The notes under the pieces are model-generated. The model saw nothing but the letters and a program-made list of their open reading frames with translations, had not been told where the DNA came from and ran no database searches. This document shows positions 18,032 through 26,636 of a stretch of DNA of 64,000 bases, in pieces. The stretch lies in assembly GCA_016712345.1 (NCBI GenBank), contig JADJRH010000011.1, positions 3,968,001 to 4,032,000 of the forward strand, written 5' to 3'. This DNA is from Polyangiaceae bacterium (GTDB taxonomy: Bacteria > Myxococcota_A > Polyangia > Polyangiales > Polyangiaceae). Numbering within the stretch: the first letter of the stretch is position 1; each line of letters begins with the position of its first letter. Position numbers and translations under genes: made by a program.

Positions 18032-19498
18032 GTGACAACCACAGGTCGAACGGCGCGAGCCGCCGTCTGGAGCGTTGCCACCGGGGTAGGTTCTCGCCTT
18101 CTGTCCCTTGGCAGTACCCTTGTACTAACGCGTTACCTCGCCCCTGCCGTCTATGGTCAGGTCAGCGTTGCGTACGTTGTCACGTCCCTCGCAAGCCTCG
18201 CATCTTCCCTGGGGGTTCCCCAATTCGTTGCTTCCCGGCCCGACGCATCAAAGTCAGAACTGTTTCAGGCATCAGCGGCATTTCACATCGCGGGGGCAGT
18301 GGCACTCGCGCTGGTTTGGATATTTCGCTCCCCTCTCGGCATTGCTTTCGGAGCCGAGGGTGTCGAACCGTTCATGTTGGGATTTGTCATCGCAACAGCG
18401 CTTGAAAGGGTTGGGCAAATTCCAGAAAGCATGTTGGTTCGCGACATTCGATTTCGCGAACTCGGGCTCATCGGAGCCGCGGGTGAGGTTGTGTACAGCG
18501 TTACGGCGCTCGCGGCCGTTTGGCGCGGCGCCGGTGCTCAGTCACTTGTGTACGCAGCGGTTGTCCGCGCGGCAATCAAAACCTTACTCCTGCTTCGCGC
18601 CACCGATCGCCGCGAGTGGACTTCGGTTCACCCGCTCAATCGAGCGCAATTGAGCAGCCTGCTTTCGTTTGGAATGCCGCTTGTATTCGCTCGCTTGTCA
18701 AGTGTCATCGCACGCCGCGGTGACAACCTCGCGTTTGGTATGTTGTTTGGTACATCCCGCCTCGGCGCGTACAACCTGGCCTACAACCTCGCCGACGTTC
18801 CGGCCACAACCGTCGGTGAAAAAATCGGCGACGTGCTCGTTCCGTCGTTTGCAAAGCTCCCTGTTGACCAGCGCCCGGCGGCGTTTCGACGGTCTCTACC
18901 CCTCCTGTCGCTCGCTGTATTTCCCCTCGCCGCGGGCATCAGCGCGGTGGCAAGGCCGCTGGCAGAATATCTCGACTCCCATTGGCGCTCTCTCGACATC
19001 CGCTGGATGCTCGTGATTTTGTGCCTTCTGTCGGTCGCTCGGCCCATTGATTGGGTGGCTCGAATCTACCTTCAGGTGGCCGGGCTCACGCGCACCATCA
19101 TGGGAGTAGAGTGGGCGCGTGCCGCCGCGGTGATCGGCGGTATTTTTCTTGCGGGAAGGTGGGGCCCCTTGGCCGCCTGCGGCGCTGTGGGAGCCGTATT
19201 TGTCGTGCTCGCGCTTGTGTACCTTGCGTACGCCGCGCGAGCGGCCCAGCTCTCGTTTTGGGCTCTTGTAAAAGATCAGGTCGGCCCGCTCGCAGCGGTA
19301 TTAACTATGTGGGGCGCGGTTATGGCGCTCGACAAATACGTTTTTCTTCACCTGTCCACCCACCTTACCCTGGTTCTTGACATCATTTGCGGAGCGGTCG
19401 CCTACGGCATCGGCGCCGCGATTTTTTGCAAATCCATTGTGGCATCACTCGTCGAAGTGGCAAAACGCGCTCGCAACAAAACCCCCCCAGCAGGCTAG
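18032..19498 (+). CDS. Oligosaccharide flippase (Wzx/MATE-like, MOP superfamily)
   Basis: The GTG start at 18032 is set by a good AGGAGG at 18023-18028 overlapping the end of the flavoprotein gene. The 488-residue product has about 12-14 hydrophobic helices and the N-terminal LGSTLVLTRYLAPAVYGQVSVAYVV typical of polysaccharide biosynthesis flippases. Middle segments such as RRGDNLAFGMLFGTSRLGAYNLAYNLADVP also match the family. It should move lipid-linked glycans or another lipid-linked substrate across the inner membrane. Its TAG stop lies 3 bp from the end of the convergent alpha-E gene. No glycosyltransferases are adjacent, which is unusual for Wzx. Confidence 0.88.
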   Translation: MTTTGRTARAAVWSVATGVGSRLLSLGSTLVLTRYLAPAVYGQVSVAYVVTSLASLASSLGVPQFVASRPDASKSELFQASAAFHIAGAVALALVWIFRSPLGIAFGAEGVEPFMLGFVIATALERVGQIPESMLVRDIRFRELGLIGAAGEVVYSVTALAAVWRGAGAQSLVYAAVVRAAIKTLLLLRATDRREWTSVHPLNRAQLSSLLSFGMPLVFARLSSVIARRGDNLAFGMLFGTSRLGAYNLAYNLADVPATTVGEKIGDVLVPSFAKLPVDQRPAAFRRSLPLLSLAVFPLAAGISAVARPLAEYLDSHWRSLDIRWMLVILCLLSVARPIDWVARIYLQVAGLTRTIMGVEWARAAAVIGGIFLAGRWGPLAACGAVGAVFVVLALVYLAYAARAAQLSFWALVKDQVGPLAAVLTMWGAVMALDKYVFLHLSTHLTLVLDIICGAVAYGIGAAIFCKSIVASLVEVAKRARNKTPPAG

Positions 19499-19501
19499 TC
19501 T

Positions 19502-20461
19502 TTACCTTCCATACCCAAATAGATCCTGCGCCAGCTCGTTGCCTACCACCGTTGTTTCATCCACAACGTGGGTCACAATATCGTGCACGCGATCTTCGCC
19601 CAAGAGTACAGGCGACTCTTCTACCAAGTAGGCTGACAACATTGCCAAACGTTCAAGCGAACGACCTCCGGGCAAGTGGAGTTGCTCGGGCGGTCGAATG
19701 GACGAGAGCCTGTCATACGCCTTCTCAACTGCGTGCCTCACGCTCCTTGGAAACGTGGGTTCATGCAACAAAAACGACGCCACAGATCGACCTGTTACCG
19801 CTCCCCGATGGCGTTTCATAAACGGCTCAAATCCCGAACATGACCGCAATAGACTCAACCAAAGCGCCGTTTCTACCACTTCGTGTTTGTTGGGAAGCGT
19901 GGTGAACGCGTGGTGGTGCACATCTAAGTTTCGAGCGGTTTGACCCGCTCTTTCAAGCTCAACCCCCAGCCATATAAAGTCGAGCGGTGATTCGTGAAGC
20001 ATGGTGCTTTGAGTAAACCCCAAACACAGCTCGCACGCTTTTCTCACGGTTCGATAAAATGTCCACCGGTTATCATTGTATTGCTGTCTACCCTCGCCGG
20101 CTGTCATGTAGAGGTAAAGTTCGTTGGTGATCTCCCACACCTCCAAACTCACCACATCGCGAATGGAACGCGCATTTTCGCGGGCCGCTGCAACCGATCG
20201 AACCACGCTTGACCAGTTGTCTTCATCCCAAGTCATGTACGCTTGGACAACCTCCCCATCACCCCCGGCACCTTCCCCGTGTTTTTTATAAAACGGCTCG
20301 CGCTCGCCAAAAACGATCACGATCGGCGCCCAGGTTTGCTCCGGTGAGAGTTCAGCATCAAGCGAAAGTGTGGTGGTGACGTGAAGCACGCGTGCGGTGT
20401 GCTCGGCGCGCTCCAGATAACGACCCAACCAAAAACAGTGATCGGCAACCCGGCTGATCAT
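19502..20461 (-). CDS. Alpha-E domain protein (DUF403)
   Basis: The 319-residue all-helical protein starts MISRVADHCFWLGRYLERAEHTARVL, the signature opening of the alpha-E family. It continues with NARSIRDVVSLEVWEITNELY and LDFIWLGVELERAGQTARNLD, also diagnostic. Alpha-E proteins nearly always occur beside a circularly permuted ATP-grasp amidoligase and a transglutaminase-like peptidase, and have been proposed to take part in peptide tagging or synthesis. Its ATG overlaps the end of the ATP-grasp gene (ATGA), so translation is coupled. The frame extends five codons upstream, but the family start is at 20461. Confidence 0.93.
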   Translation of the reverse strand: MISRVADHCFWLGRYLERAEHTARVLHVTTTLSLDAELSPEQTWAPIVIVFGEREPFYKKHGEGAGGDGEVVQAYMTWDEDNWSSVVRSVAAARENARSIRDVVSLEVWEITNELYLYMTAGEGRQQYNDNRWTFYRTVRKACELCLGFTQSTMLHESPLDFIWLGVELERAGQTARNLDVHHHAFTTLPNKHEVVETALWLSLLRSCSGFEPFMKRHRGAVTGRSVASFLLHEPTFPRSVRHAVEKAYDRLSSIRPPEQLHLPGGRSLERLAMLSAYLVEESPVLLGEDRVHDIVTHVVDETTVVGNELAQDLFGYGR

Positions 20462-21966
20462 GGCTTTTGCACCCACGTGTCTTTAGAGCCACCGCCCTGA
20501 CTTGAGTTGACAACGTACGACCCTTCGCGCAGAGCCACTCGCGTAAGCCCCCCCGGCAGTACCCAGGGCCCGTCGGGTCCGGTCAGAATATAGGGTCGAA
20601 GGTCAACCCGCCGAGACACAATGCGACGCCCCGCATCATCCCATGTTGGACAGGTAGAAAGTTCGATCCGCGGCTGGGCAATGTACTTTCGAGGTTCGGC
20701 GGCAATGCGGCGGCCAAACTCTTCCCTTTCTTCGGCGGTGGAAGTGGGGCCCATTAACATTCCATACCCACCGGCTTCATCCACCGCTTTGACAACCAAC
20801 TCTTCGAGATGTTCGAGAACATATTTTTTGTCAGATTCGCGCGCGCAGACGTACGTGGGCACCTGCGCCAAAATCGGCTCTTCTGACAAGTAGAATCGAA
20901 TCATCTCCGGTACAAATGGGTACACCGCTTTGTCGTCGGCGACGCCGTTTCCAAGCGCGTTGGCAATGGTCACATTGCCCGCTTTGTAAGCGCGGAAAAG
21001 CCCTCGAACCCCGAGCAAACTGTCTCGTCGAAACACTTCCGGGTCTAAAAACGCTTCATCAATGCGACGGTAGATCACGTGTACACGTCGCGGTCCGCGC
21101 GTTGTCCGAACATACACGCAGTCACCGTCGACAAAGAGGTCGTCCGGCACCACCAGCTCAATGCCCATGGTGCGCGCCAAAAAGGTGTGCTCAAAATAGG
21201 CCGAGTTATAAGGCCCTGGAGTGAGAACGACACTTGTTGTTTTTTCAGGATCCACGGGCGATACCCGAGCAAGCGTTTCAGCCAATTTGGCCGGGTACAA
21301 ATCTACCCGTTGAATGCGCGCCTCTTCGACCATTCGCGGTAAAACGCGCTTGGATATCAGGCGATTTTCTAAAACGTATGACACCCCCGACGGCGTTCGA
21401 AGGTTGTCTTCAAGCACCCTGAATGTCCCGTCGCCGTCTCGAATCAGGTCTACACCCGCGATGTGAATGCGTACTCCACCGCAGGGCTTTACCCCGTGAA
21501 AAAGCGGGTTTCGCTGTTTGGATGCGAGCACCAGGTCGGCCGGCATTTTTCCTTCCCGAAAGATGCGGCCGGGCCCGTACACATCATCGAGAAAAAGGCC
21601 CAAAGCGCGAACGCGCTGACAGAGGCCGCGATCAAGAATTTCCCAGTCGGCCGCCGACACAACCCGCGGCAGCACGCAAAATGGGAAGATTTTTTCTGTT
21701 CCCCGGTTGTCTGAGTACACACTGAAAGTGACGCCCTGATTGAGCAGCGTCCGTTCAGCCAAGAGCTGCACATGGGCAAGCTCCGACGGCGGCATGGCAC
21801 CCAGCGTTTCAAACGCCTTCTTTACCGCTGGGCGCGGCGCCCCGGAGGCGTCAATCCATTCATCAAAAGCGCCCGGTGGTATTTCATACGGTGCAAACAA
21901 CCCGGTTTTTTCGGATTCGGCAGTCACCATTGTGGATGGTAAGGCAACGTCAACCAATTCAGCCAT
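20458..21966 (-). CDS. Circularly permuted type 2 ATP-grasp protein (amidoligase-like)
   Basis: The 502-residue protein contains the conserved segments of the DUF404/DUF407 fusion: FPFCVLPRVVSAADWEIL, RNPLFHGVKPCGGVRIHIAG, VLEDNLRTPSGVSYVLENR, VVLTPGPYNSAYFEHTFLAR, VHVIYRRIDEAFLDPE, GNGVADDKAVYPFVPEMIRF, and near the end the Ser/Gly-rich VVNSSQGGGSKDTWV. These proteins are predicted to form amide bonds between a carboxylate and an amine using ATP. It is the first gene of a two-gene operon with alpha-E. On the coding strand an A-rich AAGAAAAAATTCCG precedes the ATG, and the region upstream is A+T-rich. Its partners in other genomes (transglutaminase, GATase) lie 4 kb away on the same strand. 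Confidence 0.93.
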   Translation of the reverse strand: MAELVDVALPSTMVTAESEKTGLFAPYEIPPGAFDEWIDASGAPRPAVKKAFETLGAMPPSELAHVQLLAERTLLNQGVTFSVYSDNRGTEKIFPFCVLPRVVSAADWEILDRGLCQRVRALGLFLDDVYGPGRIFREGKMPADLVLASKQRNPLFHGVKPCGGVRIHIAGVDLIRDGDGTFRVLEDNLRTPSGVSYVLENRLISKRVLPRMVEEARIQRVDLYPAKLAETLARVSPVDPEKTTSVVLTPGPYNSAYFEHTFLARTMGIELVVPDDLFVDGDCVYVRTTRGPRRVHVIYRRIDEAFLDPEVFRRDSLLGVRGLFRAYKAGNVTIANALGNGVADDKAVYPFVPEMIRFYLSEEPILAQVPTYVCARESDKKYVLEHLEELVVKAVDEAGGYGMLMGPTSTAEEREEFGRRIAAEPRKYIAQPRIELSTCPTWDDAGRRIVSRRVDLRPYILTGPDGPWVLPGGLTRVALREGSYVVNSSQGGGSKDTWVQKP

Positions 21967-22284
21967 CGGAATTTTTTCTTAATAAAAAAGTGATTGAGGC
22001 TACCCGTGCCCGAATGTCTGGGACGCCTTGTTTACTAGGCTTTTTTACTTTCCGAAAAGCGTTCGTAAAAGACCGGCGCCGACTATTTTTAACTGAAAAC
22101 GGTTGGAAACATTTTGGAAACAACTAATTGATCGCGTGGGTAACTGCCCCAGAGCGACAGCTGAAACGTCACGCAACGACCGGACGCGTTTCGACATCTG
22201 TGACGTCTCTTCACCACGGACTCACAGAGGACACGGATCTCCGTGCCTCCATGTTGATTACGACGTGTCAGGTGGCTGCGCGTT
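21967..22284. other. Intergenic region, A+T-rich promoter zone plus dispersed repeat
   Basis: No gene is visible. The part next to the ATP-grasp start (21967-22130) is A+T-rich, with several A/T runs and a near-duplicate GTTTCCAAAAT/GTTTCCAACCG on the minus strand that could be an activator site. From about 22160 the sequence is a dispersed repeat shared with 28.4-29.0 kb. Confidence 0.5.
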
Positions 22285-22300
22285 TCAGGTCTTGGCCAGC
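22160..22300. repeat. Dispersed CACGGAG-type repeat, copy A
   Basis: This stretch contains ACGCAACGACC, TGACGTCTCTTCACCACGGA, CACAGAGGACACGGA and an end reading TTTCAGGTCTTGGC. The same words recur at 28.42-28.54 and 28.84-29.05 kb. The repeat supplies the final codons or stop of the cysteine-cluster gene. Similar 'accacggag-cacagagg' repeats are known to me from other bacterial genomes, but I cannot name a family. Confidence 0.65.
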
Positions 22301-22602
22301 GGCAAGCGGCGGGCATCTTTGAAGGAGACAATGCCAAGGGTTGCCACGCGCTGGGCCTCGGCCTCAAGGCCGAAATATTCTAAATAACGTTTCACCCGCT
22401 CGTGAAGCGTGGGCGCTTGAACGTAATCGCAGAGCGCGTCGGGTTGATAATCGCGGCACACCGTTGGGCGGGTTTCGTACCGCGAACAGAGACACTCCGC
22501 GGTGAGAAACGAACATGGAACGCCGAGCGGTTTGTCGAGCGCGGCAATGTCGGGCGCCGCGCAACATGCGCCGCATTGCGTACACACGTGAGCGTTGCTC
22601 AA
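22285..22602 (-). CDS. YkgJ-family cysteine cluster protein
   Basis: The 105-residue protein starts VCTQCGACCAAPDI, the CX2CX2CC cluster of YkgJ/CxxCxxCC proteins, followed by CSFLTAECLCSRYETRPTVCRDY, which supplies the remaining conserved cysteines. The family is thought to bind zinc or an iron-sulphur centre; its function is unknown. It overlaps the upstream 5'-nucleotidase gene by 4 bp (ATGA), so it is the last gene of that operon. Its stop falls inside the dispersed repeat at 22160-22300, suggesting that the C-terminus was reshaped by the repeat. Confidence 0.9.
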   Translation of the reverse strand: MSNAHVCTQCGACCAAPDIAALDKPLGVPCSFLTAECLCSRYETRPTVCRDYQPDALCDYVQAPTLHERVKRYLEYFGLEAEAQRVATLGIVSFKDARRLPLAKT

Positions 22603-24074
22603 GGAACGTCACCGCCGCGGTTGTCGGGACCGGGCCTGGCAGCGGGTTCGTGTGGCAAGGTTCCGCGCTGCGACCGCAGATAGGCAAACGGCGTGCGGTA
22701 TAAAAAGTTTGAGACGCGCGATGTGTACACATCTGCCGCGCGCTCAATTTGCCGAGCCAAATGACTTTTATCATTGCCGGCGTAGAGGAGGGAGCCCCAG
22801 TTTTCGTTGGGTGTATAGGTAACCGCCTGAGCGAGCGGGGCAATGGTAGAGTCGAGAGCCACGATCTGCGCGCGCACGTCGGCGAGGGCTTTTGTCAGAT
22901 CGGATTCAGACGCGGTGGGAACCGGACCATACCCCGAGTGAATTCGCTGAAGCTCCAGGCGGAGCGAACACCCGAGCGCGTCGAGCCGTTCTTTTTCGGC
23001 CATGAGTTCACCAAGCTTGGCTTCACTTTCAACGCGTTTTTCGGCGGCTGCAACTTCATCTTCCAGTTCCCACAAAACCAGGGCCGTTCGCCAACGCAAA
23101 ACACTTTTGGAGATTTTGACATCTACCCAAATGTGATCACCCACGTATAAAATTTCATCGCCCGAACAGCCCAAATACTCTTCTACCGCCGCGGCATTGC
23201 CCCCGAAATAGGCCTTTCCGTTTTGCATGGGGCCCACTACCGGCCGGAGCAAACCGTCTTCACTTGTCACTTCAAAAAGCGGATTTCGAGAAGAGAAAAA
23301 TTCAGGTTTTCGAGCCCCCACGATCACCACGTCAAACAGATCCCGAAATGTCATTCTGCCTGGTAGAAAGCGGTCGATTGTAAACCGCATCATCTCCAGG
23401 GCGTATACCCATTCTGAATTGGTCACAAGAAGCAGTTTTTTTCCAGCTCGCTTTTGGTCGAGGAGCGCCAGAGTCAGATCGGGATCGGTATCCACGAATT
23501 TTTCAGGATGGCCCACGATCTCGGCTTTGAGCGCCCCTTCCATGTGAGCTGCATCAAGCCCCTTTTTTACCAGCTTGTAGAGGTCGGCATACCCGAGAGC
23601 GCCGTGGATTTTCCCCTCGTCGAGGGCATCGACAAGTTGGCAATACATACACGCTTCCGAAAGTGAAAAGAGCGTGTTTAAAAAAACGTAACGATGATCT
23701 GAAAGATCGATAATGGTGCGGCTGTACGCTCGACGCTGCGCTTCATAGTCCATGGGTTTTGTGCCGTGAAAGGCGCGTTTCACGTACCCAAACCGGTTGG
23801 CCTTGACAACGTTGCCGTTTTCTATGTCGAGGATTAAGCCTCGAATGACAAAGTTTGGGTCAAACGTGAGGTTGGCAACCGGAAATCCCGCAGCAAAAAG
23901 GCGATTTTGCAAATATTCATACGCGCGCCTTTCCCAAGCCTCCACCTTGTAATGCACAAGGGTATAATCCATGTCATACCCAATGGCCTTAATACTGCGC
24001 AGGTTCAGGGTGCGGTTTGTAAAAATATCGCGCCCCGGGGGAGGCCTGAGCGTCAGGTTGTCTACTTTTTCCAT
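22599..24074 (-). CDS. HAD-superfamily 5'-nucleotidase (IMP/GMP, cN-II type)
   Basis: The 491-residue protein has the HAD catalytic motif I as IGYDMDYTLVHY (about residues 31-42), with both aspartates present, motif II in LLLVTNSEW, and the C-cap signature ILYVGDHIWVDVKISK. These match the HAD-IG purine 5'-nucleotidases, which dephosphorylate IMP/GMP and are shared by eukaryotes, Legionella and deltaproteobacteria. A long helical segment follows (EDEVAAAEKRVESEAKLGELMAEK, probably coiled coil). The distal region YTPNENWGSLLYAGNDKSHLARQIERAADVYTSRVSNF is also characteristic. It overlaps the YkgJ-like gene by 4 bp and lies 47 bp after the DUF5916 gene. It probably acts in purine turnover. Confidence 0.9.
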   Translation of the reverse strand: MEKVDNLTLRPPPGRDIFTNRTLNLRSIKAIGYDMDYTLVHYKVEAWERRAYEYLQNRLFAAGFPVANLTFDPNFVIRGLILDIENGNVVKANRFGYVKRAFHGTKPMDYEAQRRAYSRTIIDLSDHRYVFLNTLFSLSEACMYCQLVDALDEGKIHGALGYADLYKLVKKGLDAAHMEGALKAEIVGHPEKFVDTDPDLTLALLDQKRAGKKLLLVTNSEWVYALEMMRFTIDRFLPGRMTFRDLFDVVIVGARKPEFFSSRNPLFEVTSEDGLLRPVVGPMQNGKAYFGGNAAAVEEYLGCSGDEILYVGDHIWVDVKISKSVLRWRTALVLWELEDEVAAAEKRVESEAKLGELMAEKERLDALGCSLRLELQRIHSGYGPVPTASESDLTKALADVRAQIVALDSTIAPLAQAVTYTPNENWGSLLYAGNDKSHLARQIERAADVYTSRVSNFLYRTPFAYLRSQRGTLPHEPAARPGPDNRGGDVP

Positions 24075-24121
24075 ATTTTCGTATCAGGTTTTGTCGGGAT
24101 GTAGGGGCCGCTCGTGATGGT

Positions 24122-26624
24122 TCATCCCCACCAATAAGTGGCTTTCAGGAGAAACACGTCGGCGGCCGGACGCGGTAACGTCAGGCGAAAGTTAAACTGC
24201 CCTGCCTGGTCAAACCTGGGCGAAAGGTCATCACTCTGACCGTGCGTGTACACCAAAAAGAGTGTGGAACCGAGCCTGTACTCCCACCGAAGAACGAGAT
24301 TTACGTTAAACGCTCCGCTCGAAAACGTGGGTGTTTCACCTTCGGGAGCCGCTGCGGGTGAGAGGTTGGCAAAGGTGACATTTGGCCTTGTTGAATAACT
24401 CTTGTACCCCTGCCAATCGGCGTAGCGACCAAACGCCGTAAACGCCTGCGCGTACGCCTGAAATGTGAGCACTGGCAAAAAAGTAACCGTTGCCGACAGG
24501 GTAGCCGAAAGGCTCGCCGCCTCAAGTTTTCCAAACAGGTATAAATCGTCGTATTGGCCCCAAAAACGCGGCTCGCCGCGAGTATAGGTAAAACCCGGAG
24601 TCAGCTCAAATTCCAACTCGGGGAGTGGGCGCGCACGAAGTCCGGCGTCGGTGATAAAAGTAAACCCGCCGTTCGTGAGAAACCGCGCAGCCGAAAACAA
24701 ATTCAGGTACACGGCGCTGCGTTCGTCGGTGTTCATGCCGGCATCCACAGCAAACGATCCGGCGCGTTGCAACGTGGCGCCGGTGCCAATTTCACGGTCG
24801 TCTGTCCAGTCTGCGCGCGCCCCAAATTCTAGAAATGTGCGCCAGAAATTTTTAAACTGGACACCCATAAACAGGCCTGCACCGCGGCCGGTGTTCACCC
24901 AATCCAAGTTTTCGCTGTCCCAGCCCCAGACTCCAATAAACCCATCGTTAAACCGGTTAAAAGGCCCGTTCGTATCCCACTCTACCCAAGCCTCGGCGTT
25001 GTGTTGGTTTTGTCTCTGCATAAAACCGAGGTCGTTAAAATAGGCAGTTTTGCCAAGTACATCGTAGTTGGCACCTCCCCGAATGTTACCGCCGCCGTCT
25101 TTTCGAAGCTGAACGCGCAGCGCGGGCCCAATATCGTGCGACTTGATGGTGGTGCCGTCGCGCAGATGAATGTGCGGGCCGCCGTCGATCATTGTGGCGG
25201 CGAGTTGAGCCTGAATAGAATAGTTGTTTTCAAGAAATCGATAACGTCCGTCGGCCGCGACAACATAGGCGTTGTGAAAACACCTCTGGCCGAGCGGCTG
25301 CTCTTCACCTTCTGGACATAACTCCCGCACCTTACCATCGGGCCCTTCAATTTGAGCGTAGTCGTTGGGCGTTTCGAGCCGACTGACCGCCGTTGCCATG
25401 AGCCCAACATTGGACCCTCCTTCAAAGTTGCGCCGCAGACGAAGCACTTTGTACGCTGAAAGAGGCGAAGCGACGCGGGACAAAAGCTGACCGTTTTTAA
25501 CAACCTCCGCAGCCGAACTGCCGGCCACGGCAAGGAGGGCGCCGGTGCTCCACTCTTTGCTCAGGTTACCCGTCAACTTGAGGGCGCCGTAAATGGGAGA
25601 CGGATCTGGAGTGGCACGAAAATCTTCTCCCGAGCGCAGGGCCGGAGGATAGGGTGCAAGGCCGATGCGACGAGTATAAAGAAGCTGGAGAGGCGTTTTA
25701 AAAACGTCGGCCGCCTCAAGAAAAAAGGGCCTTTTTTCAGGGAAATAATTTTCAAAACTCGACAGGTTGAGCACCACCTTGTCAGCGTCGACCTGACCAA
25801 AGTCGGGGTTGAGTGTTCCATCCAACGTGAGCGACGGTAAGGCCAGCCACTTGAAATCTACCCCGGCGGAAAAATAAGGCTGAAACCCCTGGTGATGGGG
25901 AGACACAACCGCGTCGCGCGACCCTACCCTACCCACAACAAACGGTCTGACTTCCAACGTGTTGCCCTTTTTCAGACCCACCAGGTTTGTCAGGCGCCCA
26001 TATCTAGACACCTCCCCCGATTCTGACCGGGGAATATGAGCCCATTCATCGGTCTCTTTTCTGCGCGATGTGTACCTTCTGACTTGAAGGCCAAACGTGG
26101 CGTCGGGTTTTTCTTCAAACCGAAGCGCCCGGAGTGGAATTGAAAATTCAGCCGCCCACCCGTCGGCGGATTTGGCGGCTTTGGCAATCCAAATTCCATC
26201 CCAATCGGTGGAGTAGTCGGTGTCGTCAAAGCGGGTTGCGTCTTTGAGAACCCCCGCGGCATTGACTGAAAACTCAAAGGCCGTTGTGCTGTCTTCACGC
26301 GTTGCAAAGTTGATGGCAACGCTCACTTTCAACGTCGCGATCGCGCCGTGTGAGGGGGTTTACGATGGGTACCGTTTTTTGTGTACACTCCACCGCCACA
26401 TAAATGGTGGTGTCGTCGTACAGAATTTTCACTGTTGTGGGTTCGGCCGGGGCCACACCGTCAACGGGGAACTTTTGGGTAAATTTGGAAGAACCGGGGG
26501 CTTTTTTCCAAACTTCGTCGTCTACCTTCCCATCAATGACGGGAGGACGATCTGTGCGCTCGGCGCGGAGCACCGGACGGTCAAGCGATGAAGCCAACAA
26601 AAGCAGCGGCAGGAGCGACGCCAT
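24122..26624 (-). CDS. DUF5916 / CBM9-like outer-membrane protein, frame broken near 26320
   Basis: The 5' part encodes a signal peptide (MASLLPLLLLASSLDRP) and a CBM9-like domain (PPVIDGKVDDEVWKKAP, KILYDDTTIYVAVEC). The 3' part continues with VSVAINFATREDSTTAFEF and the diagnostic DUF5916 segments FGQVDADKVVLNLSSFENYFPEKRPFF (abridged here) and many alternating beta strands, fitting an outer-membrane barrel. The joint is broken between RDRDVES and VSVAINF at about 26318-26330. One extra or two missing bases would mend it, as would loss of 8 bases between two AGTGA words. Full length would be about 830 residues. Its function is unknown; the N-terminal fold suggests carbohydrate binding. It lies 12 bp after the aldehyde dehydrogenase gene. 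Confidence 0.8.
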
Positions 26625-26636
26625 GGGTAGGTTTGC

